Positions 22,628-33,403 of a stretch of 64,000 nucleotides of DNA are shown here, one piece after another. A program made the translations under genes and the position numbers. The stretch is from the NCBI GenBank assembly GCA_951640165.1, contig OX621240.1, forward strand, positions 4,662,713 to 4,726,712, written 5' to 3'. This DNA comes from Pseudoips prasinana. Lineage: Eukaryota; Arthropoda; Insecta; Lepidoptera; Nolidae. The stretch's first letter is position 1. Each line of letters begins with the position of its first letter. Below the pieces are notes generated by a model, which did not search any database, was not told the DNA's origin, and saw only the letters and a list, made by a program, of their open reading frames with translations.

Positions 22628-22722
22628 TAACAAATATCTTGGGACAAATAACACACTGCCATCTGCCCCCAAACTAGGCAGAGCCTGTACTATGGCAACC
22701 AGACAACTGACAAATATACTTA
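22628..22722 (-). mobile_element. SINE family B, 3' tail only
   Basis: AATATCTTGGGACAAATAAC, CTGCCCCCAAACTAGGCAGA and CTATGGCAACCAGACAACTG match the tail of SINE B. Confidence 0.7.
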
Positions 22723-22740
22723 TATATATTTTTTTTTTCA

Positions 22741-23265
22741 AGTCTCAAAGAAGGCTCGACTGGCCGTGCACGATGGAGTGTTAGTGCCAACTTTAATGTG
22801 TGGAAGTAAAAGTTGGGTATGCCATAAAAGAATGAAAGTAAAATAAATGCAGTGAAAATGAGAGCTCTGAGAAGTATGTGTGGTGTGACATTGAGAGACA
22901 GAATTCGAAATACTGATGTAAGAGAGCGTTGTGGTGTGAAAGAGGATGTAGTCACAAAGATTGAAAAAGGAATGCTGAGATAGTTAAGCCATTTAGAAAG
23001 GATGAATGAACGAAGATTGGCCAAAGAAGTATACCTGGCGTGTGTGAATGGAACGACCGGAAGGGAACCTAGTCGAACATTCTCTGACCAAATCGGAGAA
23101 GTTTTCAAGAAAAGGCAGGTCAGAAGTACCCTAAACCGGCGAGCATGTATGAAGAATATAATGACAGTAATCGAGGCAAAAGAAGTATGCAAAGATCGTG
23201 ACAAATGCAAATCCGTTGTCTCTGCCTACCCCTCTGGGAAAATACTTCGTTGCAAGTTAAATTAG
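22741..23265 (+). pseudogene. RTE-type LINE fragment (C-terminal region)
   Basis: Encodes in pieces [60 protein letters not shown] and [17 protein letters not shown], matching the end of the full-length element at 26020-29168. It is truncated at both ends, with a stop near 22982 and a broken GTTGRE motif. It joins the preceding SINE tail at a T-run. Confidence 0.85.
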
Positions 23266-23459
23266 AGTTGATCTAAAGAGACACAATTTAGGTAAAAAGT
23301 ACAATTAAATGTAAGTTTATTACTATTACTAATACATTTTGTTATATTGAAGTAGAAAATATTTGAATATGTTGGACTTGTCATACTGCTATCGCCAACC
23401 CGTCTGCCAAGCGTAGCGATTATGACGGTTGTAAACAAGAAAAGTAATTTTAGCCTATA

Positions 23460-23784
23460 CTAGCTGTGCCCCGTGGTTCTACCCGTGTTAAATTTTATAA
23501 ATTATCACAGCTCCTCCCCCGTAGGTGATAGCGTGATAATATATAGCCTATAATTATGTTGACCCGACCTCTTAGTAATATTCATGCAAAATTTGAAGTA
23601 AATCCATGCAGTACTTTTTGAGTATAGCCCGGAAATACGTACAGACAAACAGCCATACAGACAAAAATTCTAAAAATTATATTTTTGGCTTCGATATCTA
23701 TTGTAAATCACGCCCCAAGTATCCTTTAAAAAATATTTAATGTACAGTTTTGACTTTCCTACGATTTTATTATATGTATATAGA
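23460..23784 (-). mobile_element. Helitron-like element, family I, complete
   Basis: On minus: host A, then TCTATATACATATAATAAAA, the body TGATATCG, ACTGCATGGATTTACTTCAA and GGTGATAG-type hairpin sequence, and the end GGGCACAGCTAG followed by host T (23459). All four Helitron end features are present. Matches 32671-33000 and 49797-50114. Confidence 0.8.
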
Positions 23785-24089
23785 TTACCATCATATAGGA
23801 ATGATACTCATTGGCTGCCTCAAGTCTGTTCCGAAAATCAATTCCCCACATAACTACGATGTTCTACTAAACTTCTGCCTAATGTATCTAAAGAGAAACT
23901 ATGGCACCATTTCTAATCTGTTAGGTACAGGTCGGGCTTACAGCCAAGTTGGAGCACGTTACATTGTTGCACAACTTGCCGCGTTTCTTGTCACTGGATT
24001 TGGATCTCGGATTCTCACTGCTGGCTAGGATTTTGCTTGAGCTGCAATAGAAACTTTTTATGATTTAATGCTGTATACAGATATAGCTG
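23785..24089. other. Unassigned spacer
   Basis: The open frame 23750-24028 straddles the Helitron end and has no recognisable domain. Confidence 0.35.
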
Positions 24090-24138
24090 AAAACCGGCCA
24101 AGTGCGAGTCAGACTCGCGCACGAAGGGTTCCGTACCA

Positions 24139-24400
24139 TCATATTAATATTATAAAGGCGAAAGTTTGTGAGTGTGTGAGTGTGTATGTTTGTTACTGTA
24201 AGGTATTAAGATTATGTATATACCTACGAGCTAAGCATTAATGCGCCGGCTGTCCGATGAATAAACCAGTTAGCATCTAACCGCCTTGTTTTATTGACGT
24301 TAGAGTTACTTCTTCGCACATAACGGCTGGAGCGATTTTATTAAAATTTGGTACGGAGTTAGCTGACACCCTGGATTAACACATAATAACACACAGCTAG
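24139..24400 (+). mobile_element. Helitron-like element nested in repeat G
   Basis: TCATATTAATATTATAAAGG follows a host A, and ACACAGCTAG ends the element. The flanks join as the continuous repeat G sequence. Interrupted itself at 24197-24304. Confidence 0.7.
24197..24304 (+). mobile_element. Short solo-LTR-like insert within the nested Helitron
   Basis: 108 bp starting TGTAAGGTATTAAG, containing GTATATACC and AATAAACC (TATA- and poly(A)-like), flanked by the direct 5-bp repeat GTTAC (24192-24196 and 24305-24309). Its end is TTAGA, not the usual CA, so the LTR call is tentative. The 5-bp duplication fits an integrase-type insertion. Confidence 0.45.
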
Positions 24401-24632
24401 GTATCTATAAAACGAGCAAAAAATTCACGTTTGTTGTATAGGAACACCCTTAGATATTAATTTTATTTTGCGGCATATATATAGCGGCAACAGAAATACA
24501 TCATCTTTGGAAATTTCAACAATCTTAGTGTCACGGTTCATGAGATACAGCCTGGTGACAGACGGACAGACAGCGAAGTCTTAGTAATAGGGTCCCGTTT
24601 TACCCTTTGGGTACCTACGGAACTCTAAAAAT

Positions 24633-25046
24633 GATGAGCCCGAAATGGTAGTATGGTTTTGTCTATGATTATCTAATTAAGTACGAGACGTTGCCTAAAC
24701 ACGCCTGTGCGTGCTGAGGGCCTTGTAGCTCCCTTGGAAGTGAACCTCAACAAACACTGCAATTATTATTATTTATAACCTTTTTATACAATGTTAAGCG
24801 GGGGTTCTGATAGTGATCGTTCTCGAGTTCAGGAGCCTCCATTACACGTACTGCAAAGATGGCTACCGTGGTGGTTTAAGTAGGTAGAATGGGATTAGCT
24901 GGGAGGGAGGCACTTTTGCATTATACATACAGTGCACAAGTGTCTGCGCTCACTTTCTATTCTCTTACTCTCATTATCTGATGGGACAGCTAGGCCACAC
25001 GACCGAAAAGAAGTTACACCGTGGCCGGTGGCCGGTTATAATATAA
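24633..25046. other. Spacer with a degraded SINE D piece
   Basis: At about 24925-25040 GCACAAGTGTCTGCGC, CTATTCTCTTACTCTCAT and GATGGGACAGCTAGGCCACA match SINE D on minus. This piece abuts the next SINE D copy. Confidence 0.45.
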
Positions 25047-25416
25047 ATAATGTCCTCCTAGCCGCATCCGGCCACGGCGACCAGTCTCAACAGAGATTGG
25101 GCATCTGCGCGGGACATATTATAGTGCTCAAGTGTGTGCGCAAACACAGGAGCACTTTCTATTCCATCACTCTCATGATCCGATGGGACGCCTTAGCGAC
25201 ACGACCGGAAAGAGGTCAGGCACAGGACCGCCGGCTTTACGTTCTCTCCGAGGCACGGGGGTATAATACCGCCAACTCCCAGACTTCGGGCTGATGTTGA
25301 GAAATTTTTCTTTTTACAGAAAAGTCCCAAAATCACTTTAGGCCCCTCCCAGGATTTGTACCCAGGACCTTATTAACCGCGGGTGAACACGCTACCGCTG
25401 GACCAACGAGGCAGGT
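25047..25416 (-). mobile_element. SINE family D, longest minus copy
   Basis: On plus: ATGTCCTCCTAGCCGCATCC, GGCCACGGCGACCAGTCTCA, CGCAAACACAGGAGCAC, GATGGGACGCCTTAGCGACA, CCGCCAACTCCCAGACTTCG, AAGTCCCAAAATCAC and CCGCTGGACCAACGAGGCAG. The last part is the complement of the tRNA-like head. Length about 370. Confidence 0.8.
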
Positions 25417-25726
25417 TATACCGTGCAAGTGACCACACCCTCATTTAGAATCCCGTCTTTTTACGTCCGCTGAAGGCCCCCAGTGCTGTGGCCCGAATCC
25501 CATAAGGGTGTCCACAGCTATTAGTCACTAAAATTAAGCCACTGGCTGAGAGCCTTCTGCGCTAGCCAACTGCTCCTTGTATAAATTTTTTTAATTTCAA
25601 TATAGTAGCACTAAATTAAAAAATAATTGTTAGTAAATTTTTATTTATTTAAAGATAAAAAAAAATATATGTGCTATGACAGACCGCACGGACGGACTAA
25701 TTAATATTATTTTTTTGTCACCTTTA
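25417..25726. other. Unassigned spacer
   Basis: GGCCCGAATCCCATAAGG near 25491 hints at another tRNA-like head, but it could not be confirmed. Confidence 0.3.
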
Positions 25727-26007
25727 TAGTCCGGTCAAATTAGACAAAAAAATAGGGGTAAGGTTATAATAATTCCCATTAGGCTGAAAATTGGTAGCAT
25801 CGTTCATTACACTATTATATATACATATAAAGGAAATGTGAATGTCACAAAAACGGGTTATTCGCGATTTCCAGCAAAACGGTAAGTTTTATCGTAAAAT
25901 TAGCTGAGACAAAATTGTATTTATTTATTTATATATTTATTTATTCCTACCAATTTTCAGCCTAATGGGAATTATTGTAACCTTTCATGTCTAAATTGAC
26001 CGGACTA
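25727..26007. mobile_element. PIF/Harbinger-like MITE
   Basis: 281 bp with terminal inverted repeats beginning TAGTCCGGTCAA and ending in the complement TTGACCGGACTA. They extend inward through AATAATTCCCATTAGGCTGA on both sides with one gap. TTA flanks both ends (25724-25726 and 26008-26010); a 3-bp TTA/TAA duplication is typical of PIF/Harbinger. Non-coding. Confidence 0.7.
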
Positions 26008-26039
26008 TTATACTATATTACATACATACATACATAGAC

Positions 26040-26780
26040 TCACGCCTGTTTCCCAGAGGGGTAGGCAGAGACAACGGATTTCCATTTGTCACGATCTTTG
26101 CATACTTCTTTTGTCTCGATTACTGTCATTATATTCTTCATACATGCTCGCCAGTTTAGGGTACTTCTGACCTGCCCTTTCTTGAGAACATCTCCAATTT
26201 GGTCAGAGAATGTTCGACGTGGTCTTCCTCTTCCGGTTGTCCCATTCACACAGGCCAGGTATACTTCTTTTGTCAATCTTCTTTCATTCATCCTTTCTAA
26301 ATGGCCAAACCATCTCAGCATGCCTTTTTCAATCTTTGTGACTACATCCTCTTTCACACCACAACGCTCTCTTACATCAGTATTTCGAATTCTGTCTCTC
26401 AAAGTCACACCACACATACTTCTCAGAGCTCTCATTTCCACTGCATTTATTTTACTTTCATTCTTTTTCTGCCATACCCAACTTTCACTTCCATACATTA
26501 AAGTTGGCACTAACACTCCATCGTGCACGGCTAGTCGAGCCTTCTTTGATACTTGCCGGCTACTCATAAAGGCGTGTAGTGCCCCATTCACTCTGTTCCC
26601 CGCATTTACTCTTCTAACAATATCTTTTTCATATTTCCCATCTCTCGTAAACAAAGTTCCCAAATATACAAACTCATTCACCTGTTCGACTTTCTCTCCT
26701 CTAATCACAATATCACACGCTGTCGTGTATTCATCCCTCTCAAATACTATTACTTTCGTCTTACCTACATTCATTTTCAT
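26040..26780 (-). pseudogene. RTE LINE: C-terminal (thumb and beyond) region
   Basis: 246 open codons starting [13 protein letters not shown], with [56 protein letters not shown] and the basic [14 protein letters not shown] before the stop. TAA at 26799-26801 separates it from the YADD part. The same peptide order is seen at 22741, 38690 and 49237, confirming family membership. The antisense frame of equal length (26086-26802) is a shadow. Confidence 0.85.
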
Positions 26781-26818
26781 CCCTTTTCTTTCAAAAGATT
26801 AATGCATACTTGTTACCA

Positions 26819-28031
26819 TCACCTGCAACTCGTCCGCCGATGATGCAAGTAAACCTTGATCATCAGCGTAAAGCAGACTAACTCATTCATCCTTACACCG
26901 CATTCACTTTCTTTCAAATCTTTTAAACAGCTATCCATGAATAGGTTAAACAACCACGGTGACGCTACACATCCCTGTCTAACACCCTTTTGGATGCTAA
27001 ACCACTCGGTGTATGACCCGTTAATCCTCACGCAAGCTCTAGAATCCCTATAAAGAGATTTCAGTGCTTGAACAAGGTTGTCGTTCAACCCATACGTGGA
27101 CAGTACCGACCATAGTTCACTCCTCAACACTCTATCGTAGGCCTTTTCTAAGTCTACGAAGGCACAGTAAACCTTTTGGTTTTTGCCCAAAAACTTCTCT
27201 ACTATGCTTCGCAGAGAAAAGACCTGATCCGTGCATCCCATTCCTTTCCGAAAACCCGCCTGTGCATCCCATATTTTCGCATCGGTTTCTTTCACAACTC
27301 TTTCAACCAATACTTTTTCGTACAACTTACCAACGACGCTGAGCAGACTAATGCCCCTATAGTTTTTACAGTCTTGCCGTGAGCCTTTCCCTTTGTAAAG
27401 AGGTACGATGACAGCCTTGCACCAATCACTTGGCACTTGGCCGGTGGTATAGCATAAATTGAAAAGGCTGCACAGCTGACTCGCTATGACGCCATGTCCA
27501 GCCTTCAGCATCTCAGAAGTTATCCTGTCATACCCTGGTGACTTACCTGATTTCATACCCTTAATAGCTTTCACAATCTCATCCATACCAATGTCATATT
27601 TACATTTGTTCTTGTCTATACTTAGTGAACTACGTTCACTCTCTGTTACACCTCTTTCATACAAACTTTCAAAATACTCCTTCCAACGTTTTAACACGCA
27701 TTCTTCCCCTTTCACTATATTTCCATCTTGGTCTCAGTATGGATTTCAGTTCCAAGGTTTGAGTTATGCCTCTTACTGATCTAACGGATTTCCAGAAAAA
27801 CTTAATGTTCGTCTGAAAATCCTTAGACAACCTTCTATCAAAATTATCCTTTTGTACATTTTTCTTTTCGTTCACCACATCCTTTACAATTCCTTTTATT
27901 TTCCTATAATCAATCCAGGCCCTTTCTACATCCTCATTCGTCGCCTTATGCATTCGTTCGTTTGCTCTAGTGGCTAGCCAGTCTAACCACGCTTTCTTCT
28001 TTTCACATACAACTTTTTGTACACTTTTATT
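26819..28031 (-). pseudogene. RTE LINE: linker and reverse transcriptase domain
   Basis: The linker (ERAWIDYRKIKGIVKDVV, then FFWKSVRSVRGITQTLEL) runs to about 27735, where a frameshift moves the frame. The RT then reads WCKAVIVPLYKGKG, NYRGISLLSVVGKLYEKVL, CAFVDLEKAYDRV (first catalytic Asp) and KGVRQGCVASPWLFNLFMD. A second frameshift near 26880 puts the catalytic YADD (26859-26870) back into the original frame. RT copies LINE RNA at the nicked target. Inactive because of the shifts. Confidence 0.85.
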
Positions 28032-29153
28032 CTACAAAATATTCTTCATCTTTCTTCCTCTTCTTCTCTTTATTACACCACATACTTCACCAGCTACACT
28101 CACCACACCTTCTTTGACTACCTTCCATAGCTCTTCTACTTCTCTTATGTCTTCAGATCCCTTAAACTTCTCAACCAACTTACTTTTGTACTCATCTGCC
28201 ACTTCTTCCTCTTGCAGTTCCTCTAATTTTATTCTCTCTAGTACACTTTTAGTATCAGGGATTCGGTGGCGCCATCCTTTGAATAAACCACTTATTCGGC
28301 TCATTACCAGAAAGTGGTCTGTATGGATTGCGGTCCCACGATAGACTCTTGTGTCTAGAACATTCTTTCTCAGTCTTTCATCTACAATCACGAAGTCAAT
28401 CATACTCTTTCTCACATTTTTCCTCTCTCGTGTAAACGTATGGATTATTTTATGTTAAATAAATAAATGTTCAAACATAGTATTTGTAACACAAAGTCCC
28501 CATTCCAAACATATCTCAAGCAGACTGTACCCATTCTCATTCTCACTCTCGTCACCGAATTGACCTAGTACTCTTTCAAAACCATCACGTTTTACCCCAA
28601 CCCATCCATTAAAATCACCTAACATTATTACTCTTTCATTATACTGACTTAACCGCAACACATCTCTCAGGGTCTCCCAGAATGCCTTTCTTTCCTCTTG
28701 TTCTCGCTGTATTACAACTGCACCCATATCTACAGGAGCGTACACTCCTACTAGGAAGATACGGGTCATACCAACTTTCATTCTCAACCACATTACTCTT
28801 GCATTCACGCATTCGAACTCAGTCACACACTCAGACATACTTGTGGAAAGAATGAGACCCACACCTTGGCAAGCTCGGGTGGTGTTCGGTACTCCAGACC
28901 AATACGCCGTGTATAGTCCGTGTTTTGTAGTATCACACCCTTTCCGCTTCGTCTCATTCACACACAACACATCGATCCGCTTTTCACTCATCAGCTGACA
29001 TACTACGTCCATCTTACCTTCTATTCCTCCTCCAACATTCAACGTAGCCAAACGGCTCTCCGTTGACCACTTTTCGCCTCTCTGGGAAACGAGACGTGAC
29101 GGGTGGCGGACCACGTCGCCGCCATTTAAAGGATTAAAAGTGATTGTATCCAT
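28032..29153 (-). pseudogene. RTE LINE: AP-type endonuclease domain
   Basis: The former protein starts MDTITFNPLNGGDVV. Endonuclease motifs in order are LATLNVGG, DVLCVNETKRKG (catalytic Glu), VGVYAPVD, VIMLGDFNGWVG (Asp/Asn) and IHTDHFLVMSRISG (the closing Asp-His). Such enzymes nick target DNA to prime reverse transcription. An in-frame TAA at 28455-28457 separates the GDFN part from the DH part, and a TAG at 28032-28034 ends the piece. The frame is otherwise continuous, so the decay is recent or slow. Confidence 0.85.
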
Positions 29154-29294
29154 TGCGTTCCCACTACGTTATACTATATTCTGCTATGTTAATGCATTGT
29201 GAGCTTGACAATTAAAGATTGACAATTTAAGACAAGTGAATGTTAATACCCATGTGCTGAATAAATTTCATTATTATTTCATTACATTTCAGGT

Positions 29295-29455
29295 CAGATG
29301 CAAGTCCGACGGTTTTATCTTCTCTCCGAGGAACGGATGTATAATACCGCCAACTCCCTGACTTCGGCTGATAATGATATTTTTTCTGAACAGAATAATC
29401 CAAATATCACTTTGTCCCGTACCAGGATTGTAACTCATTATCTCTTTGTGAGATC
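29295..29455 (-). mobile_element. SINE family D fragment
   Basis: TCAGATGCAAGTCCGACGG, CTTCTCTCCGAGGAACGGAT, ATACCGCCAACTCCCTGACT and AATATCACTTTGTCCC match the central part of 25047-25416. Confidence 0.65.
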
Positions 29456-29569
29456 AACGACAAGTTTTTAAGTAATACTTTACTATCGAAGTAGGTCCAA
29501 TAAATGTTTTAACACAATGCGAATTAATTCTGAATTATTCACGTATAATTCAGAACTATTTTATAATAA

Positions 29570-30235
29570 AATAAAATATATAAAATAAAAAAGGTTTTAT
29601 TCATGTAGAATTTAAAAATGCGCTTATAAATAGTCGGAACATGTTTGTAGTCTCTCTATAATTTATTAAAATTTATTTTTTAACTATTTAATTTAAGTAC
29701 CATTTTCAGAATAATTTACAATAATTATTCATAACTTATTTTAAGTATCCCGACTCTAGTTGTTAGCAAGATATAAAATTACTTATATTATCTAGCGCAA
29801 ATGCCATTTGTAGTATAAGTCACTAGGTAATTATTTTTTTTCGTTTGTTTACATCGAATTTTATCGGGCGGTGTAAGCCTTTTTATTGATAATCAATAAT
29901 AATAAAATCTTGGGACATTATTACACACAAATAACATGACATTATCATACCTAAATACATAAAAAAAATTAAAAATCGCTTGTAAATGTTTATAACTTTA
30001 ATGTTAATTGAAGTATTACAAATTAACTATATATTATTTCTAGGTGCAAATAGATTATTAGATTGTGCCTTATTTTATACACGGAATTATAATTTAATTT
30101 ATGTAGTTTAGTAAAATGACTAATTTCTTGAATTTATTGTCGAAATAGTTATTTAAGGTTGTACATATTTATAGTTTTCGATATTTTACTACTTCTTGTT
30201 GAATGGTTATTTCTATATGTATCTATACATTTCAT
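29570..30235 (-). repeat. Degraded copies of repeat K 3' region
   Basis: At 29570-29690 AAAATAAAAAAGGTTTTATT, GCGCTTATAAATAGTCGGAA and CATGTTTGTAG match the K tail. At 29940-30235 AATCGCTTGTAAATG, ATTTCTAGGTGCAAATAGAT and TTGTTGAATGGTTATTTCTA match more weakly. The coding end is absent. Confidence 0.5.
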
Positions 30236-30663
30236 TATCTGATTATTTCTTATCTTCTTTAGAGTAAACAGTCCCTCTATTTAGCTAAGACCAAGAAACG
30301 TTTGGAGTCTATTCGAATAAATCTAAAGTTCCCGTTTAAACTCATGAATATTCCAGCAGCTTAAAAACCGTTACTTATTTACAAAGTTTTGTTGACAACG
30401 ACTCAAGAACGAACTCGTGTTCAAAAACAGCAAACAAACGTGATCACGCTTAAATTGCTGTAACTCGGTTAAGCCGGCAACTTAACCCTACTTACTGACT
30501 TGAGTTTGGTGTTTTAAATCTATGAGTATGGTAATTAGGTTTCAAAGGAGCTTTAGAATGAAGAATAGTCATATATGTATAGCCATAATCAAAATAAAAT
30601 TGTAGAGAAGTGAGAATATGTCCTGAAAGGTGTTTTGAAATGAGGGATAGGAAATAAATGGAT
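30236..30663. other. Unassigned AT-rich spacer
   Basis: No repeat partner or gene recognised. Confidence 0.4.
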
Positions 30664-30932
30664 TAATAATAAAAATAATATCCTGAGTCATTATTTACAC
30701 ACGGCCATCTGATCCCAAACTAAGTACAGCTTGTACTATGGAAACCAGATAACTGATATACTTCATATACTACTTTTTTTTTGTAGTAAATATATACTTA
30801 TATAGATAATTACACCCATACTCAGGACAATCCGATATGTTCATGCACACAAATATCTGGCCTGGCTGGGAATCGAACCTACGGGCTCCGGCGTGAAAAG
30901 TAAGCATTTGCCAACTACGCCAACAGGCCCGT
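30664..30932 (-). mobile_element. SINE family B, copy 2
   Basis: CTGATCCCAAACTAAGTACA, TATGGAAACCAGATAACTGA, GGGAATCGAACCTACGGG and CCAACTACGCCAACAGGCCC on plus: the complete minus-strand unit. Confidence 0.8.
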
Positions 30933-31059
30933 TGTATAAAAAACACTTGAAGCCCGAAACATCTATTCAAGGCGGAATAACTTAACAGACTTCATTTTGA
31001 TGAATTCGGTACTTTTAAGAAGTAAAACTCCTTTACTTAGCTTGATTTGGAGTAGGCTG

Positions 31060-31290
31060 AAGAGTGCGTGACGAGAGCGTTACGAGAAATGTGATCGGGC
31101 GAGGCGAAGTAAGTTGAGAGAGAAATATAAATTAGTGAAAATAGGAATAGAGAGTTACGTTTCATATATTACTGAAGGGGTAAGAGAGAGAGGTCCGAGC
31201 ACAGATTTTCTTTCTCTCTTTCTCTCATAGCCAATTATGTTTCGTATATCTAAGTTTTACTTCGGTCGTGTGGTATAAAACTCACTCGTT
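31060..31290 (+). repeat. Dispersed repeat T, copy 1
   Basis: GAGAGTTACGTTTCATATAT, AGAGAGAGAGGTCCGAGCAC, TTTTCTTTCTCTC and ACTTCGGTCGTGTGGTATAA recur at 56765 (plus) and at 40450 (minus). No coding frame. Confidence 0.55.
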
Positions 31291-31627
31291 TTTTAAAGTC
31301 ATTATTTTGATCAACAATTAGTTCTTAAGTTGGTTCATAACTTTATTTTCATCCCGCTTCGGTAAAGTTAATAGAACAAGCTACTTCGTTATAAAATACG
31401 AACTGCCTTAACTTAAACTTAGCGCCGTTAATTAGGTAGTTTTGTTAGTTTTCATCTTGGAAACTTGTACACTACGTTTCATACAATATTTATTTATTGA
31501 AGTTTGCAACGAAGTTTAACATCTTTTATTTACGGAGATATATTAAAACCGATAATAACTTTATATAAATTGCAGTTTAAACTGTGCTGACTGTCAAATT
31601 TCGGCTACGGATTAAATCTCATCATTT
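31291..31627. other. Unassigned spacer
   Basis: Nothing recognised. Confidence 0.35.
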
Positions 31628-32203
31628 TTAGGGTTCCGTAGCCAAATGGCAAAAAACGGAACCCTTATAGATTCGTCATGTCTGTCCGTCCGTATGTCAC
31701 AGCCACTTTTTTCCGAAACTATAAGGGCTGTACTACTGTAACTTGGTAAGTAGATGTATTCTGTGAACCGCATTAAGATTTTCACACAAAAATAGAAAAA
31801 GAACAATTATTTTGGGGGTTGCCATAGACAGAACTGAAACTCAATTTTTTTTTTCATCGTACCCATGCATTTGGGGTGTCTATGGATAGGTCTTCAAAAA
31901 TGATATTGAGGTTCCTAATATCATTTTTTTCTAAACTGAATAGTTTGCGCGAGAGACACTTCCAAAGTGGTAAAATGAGTGTCACCCCCCGTCTAACTTC
32001 TAAAATAAGAGAATGATAAAACTAAAAAAATATATGTGACGTACATTACCATAGAAACTAACAACAAAAATTGGTTTGAACGAGATCTAGCTAGTAGTTT
32101 TTTTTTAATAGGTCATAAACCGCAATTTGCTTTCATTTAAACAACTGAAATGCTATGGAACCCTTCATGTGCGAGTCCGACTCGCACTTGGCCGGTATTT
32201 TAT
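31628..32203 (-). mobile_element. Dispersed repeat G, copy 2
   Basis: The minus-strand 5' end carries GGCCAAGTGCGAGTCGGACT, in which GTGCGAGTC and GACTCGCAC form a perfect 9-bp stem around one G, followed by AAGGGTTCC. The other end is GGAACCCTA. The interior is longer than and different from copy 1, so G may be a superfamily of elements with common ends. Confidence 0.6.
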
Positions 32204-32214
32204 TATTTTAAAGA

Positions 32215-32380
32215 CAACGCCCGCACTAGGGTATCTAATCCCTGTGTCGCGGGGTATTTTACAAACATATACCTACTAGACGGACACAAATTACATCCAG
32301 ACTCCGAACAACTATTTATGGGTCACACAAATAGTTGTCCGGCGCGGGACTCGAACCCGTGACACGAAGTGTCTATAACG
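32215..32380 (-). mobile_element. SINE family C, copy 3
   Basis: CCCTGTGTCGCGGGGTATTT, GTCACACAAATAGTTGTCCG and GCGCGGGACTCGAACCCGTG on plus. The head is truncated where the 5S-type SINE remnant starts. Confidence 0.7.
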
Positions 32381-32399
32381 ATTGACATAGCAAGTTGTA

Positions 32400-32600
32400 T
32401 TGACAGGTCCATTAGTGATCGACGAGGTAAAGCACCTGCGCACGCGGTCTTAGCGTTTTCATGCTTCGGAGGGAACGTTAAACTGTAGTTAAAGACTGTG
32501 ATTGTTGTCACCAGGCAACAGTCTTTAAGCCATGTCAGATGCCTACTGGACGGCTTGTACAACTCTGATACCGGGGTTACTACTCCCCATATGATAAAAA
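32400..32600 (+). mobile_element. 5S-rRNA-derived SINE, degraded copy 4
   Basis: GTGATCGACGAGGTAAAGCA, CATGCTTCGGAGGGAACGTT, GGCAACAGTCTTTAAGCCAT and GGCTTGTACAACTCTGATAC. The C-box part is lost. Confidence 0.6.
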
Positions 32601-32670
32601 AAGTAATGAACATGTGGACGTATTTATTATACATTGTAATATATACTAAGTGAACTGTTATATGCCATTA

Positions 32671-33000
32671 TCTATACATATAAAAGCGTAACTAATATAA
32701 TACCATCGTAGGAAAGGCAAAACTGTACATTGAATATTTTTTTTAAATGATACTTGGGGCGTGATCTACAATCGATATCAAAGCCAAAAATATAGTTTTT
32801 AGAATTTTTGTCTGTTTGTCTGTATGTATGTCCCGGCTAAACTCAAAAAGCACTGCATGGATTTACTTCAAATTTTGCATGAATATTACTAAGAGGTCGG
32901 GTCAACATATAGGCTACATATTATCACGCTATCACCTACGGGGTAGGAGCTGTGATAATTTATAAAGTTTGTCGCGGGTAAAATCGCGGGGTACAGCTAG
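32671..33000 (+). mobile_element. Helitron-like element, family I, complete
   Basis: TCTATACATATAAAAG after host A (32670), then TTGGGGCGTGATCTACAATC, AATATTACTAAGAGGTCGGG, a CGCGGG/CGCGGGG hairpin and CTAG (32997-33000) before host T. Confidence 0.85.
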
Positions 33001-33321
33001 TAAATACTAAATGAAATCGTAAATACCATTATATTCATTAAAGAAAGGAATTACTTGTAGAATATTCTGCTGCTAATCAAAGTAATGTGTGAAAAAAAAT
33101 CTCTTTAACCATTGTTTTACAAACTTGTATAGACTGGCGCATCTAATCGATACATATGTATATACGACATTCCGCAAGGAAAGTCTCACAGGATTTCGTT
33201 TAAAAGTTTGCGGTATGTGTGTAAGTTTGGAGCCGGAAGTTTACCGATGAGTTTAGAGAATTTAAGTATTAGGGTTACTTTCAAGTAGAGTAGCAAGTAA
33301 GTTGTGGGCAATACAAGACCG

Positions 33322-33403
33322 GCCATTGTGTAGATCCTTGGGAGAGGCTTTTGTCCAGCAGGGGACATCTTTCGGCTGATATGATGACGATGATGATGAA
33401 AGC
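33322..33403 (+). mobile_element. RTE-type LINE (second family) 3' end
   Basis: CCTTGGGAGAGGCTTTTGTC, CAGCAGGGGACATCTTTC and GGCTGATATGATGACGATGA: the end of the LINE whose last codons encode SLGEAYVQQWT-like residues, with a GATGATGA tail. Confidence 0.6.

Larger units (their letters stand above)
24090..24632 (+). mobile_element. Dispersed repeat G, copy 1, host of a nested Helitron
   Basis: Starts ACCGGCCAAGTGCGAGTCAG and GAAGGGTTCCGTACCAT and ends CCCTTTGGGTACCTACGGAA. The interior after the insertion reads CTATAAAACGAGCAAA, GGCAACAGAAATACATCATC and TGAGATACAGCCTGGTGACA. Near-terminal AGGGTTCCGTACC and its complement suggest short terminal inverted repeats. Another member, on minus, lies at 31628-32203. 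Confidence 0.7.
26020..29168 (-). mobile_element. Near full-length RTE-type LINE with 12-bp target duplications
   Basis: TTATACTATATT occurs exactly at 26008-26019 and at 29169-29180, flanking 3149 bp. The minus-strand 3' end is the short tandem tail (complement of CATACATACATACATAG) after GGAAACAGGCGTGAG. The 5' end lies only about 15 nt before the first methionine codon. It carries an APE-type endonuclease, RT and a C-terminal region in one former frame. Truncated relatives with the same 3' region are at 22741, 38690-39053 and 49217. Confidence 0.9.

Noticed and set aside
26086..26802. Long plus-strand open frame opposite the LINE C-terminus (also 27064-27342, 27970-28344, 22674-23210 minus, 49283-49651)
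   Set aside because: Antisense shadows of LINE coding sequence; the opposite strand carries the recognisable protein.
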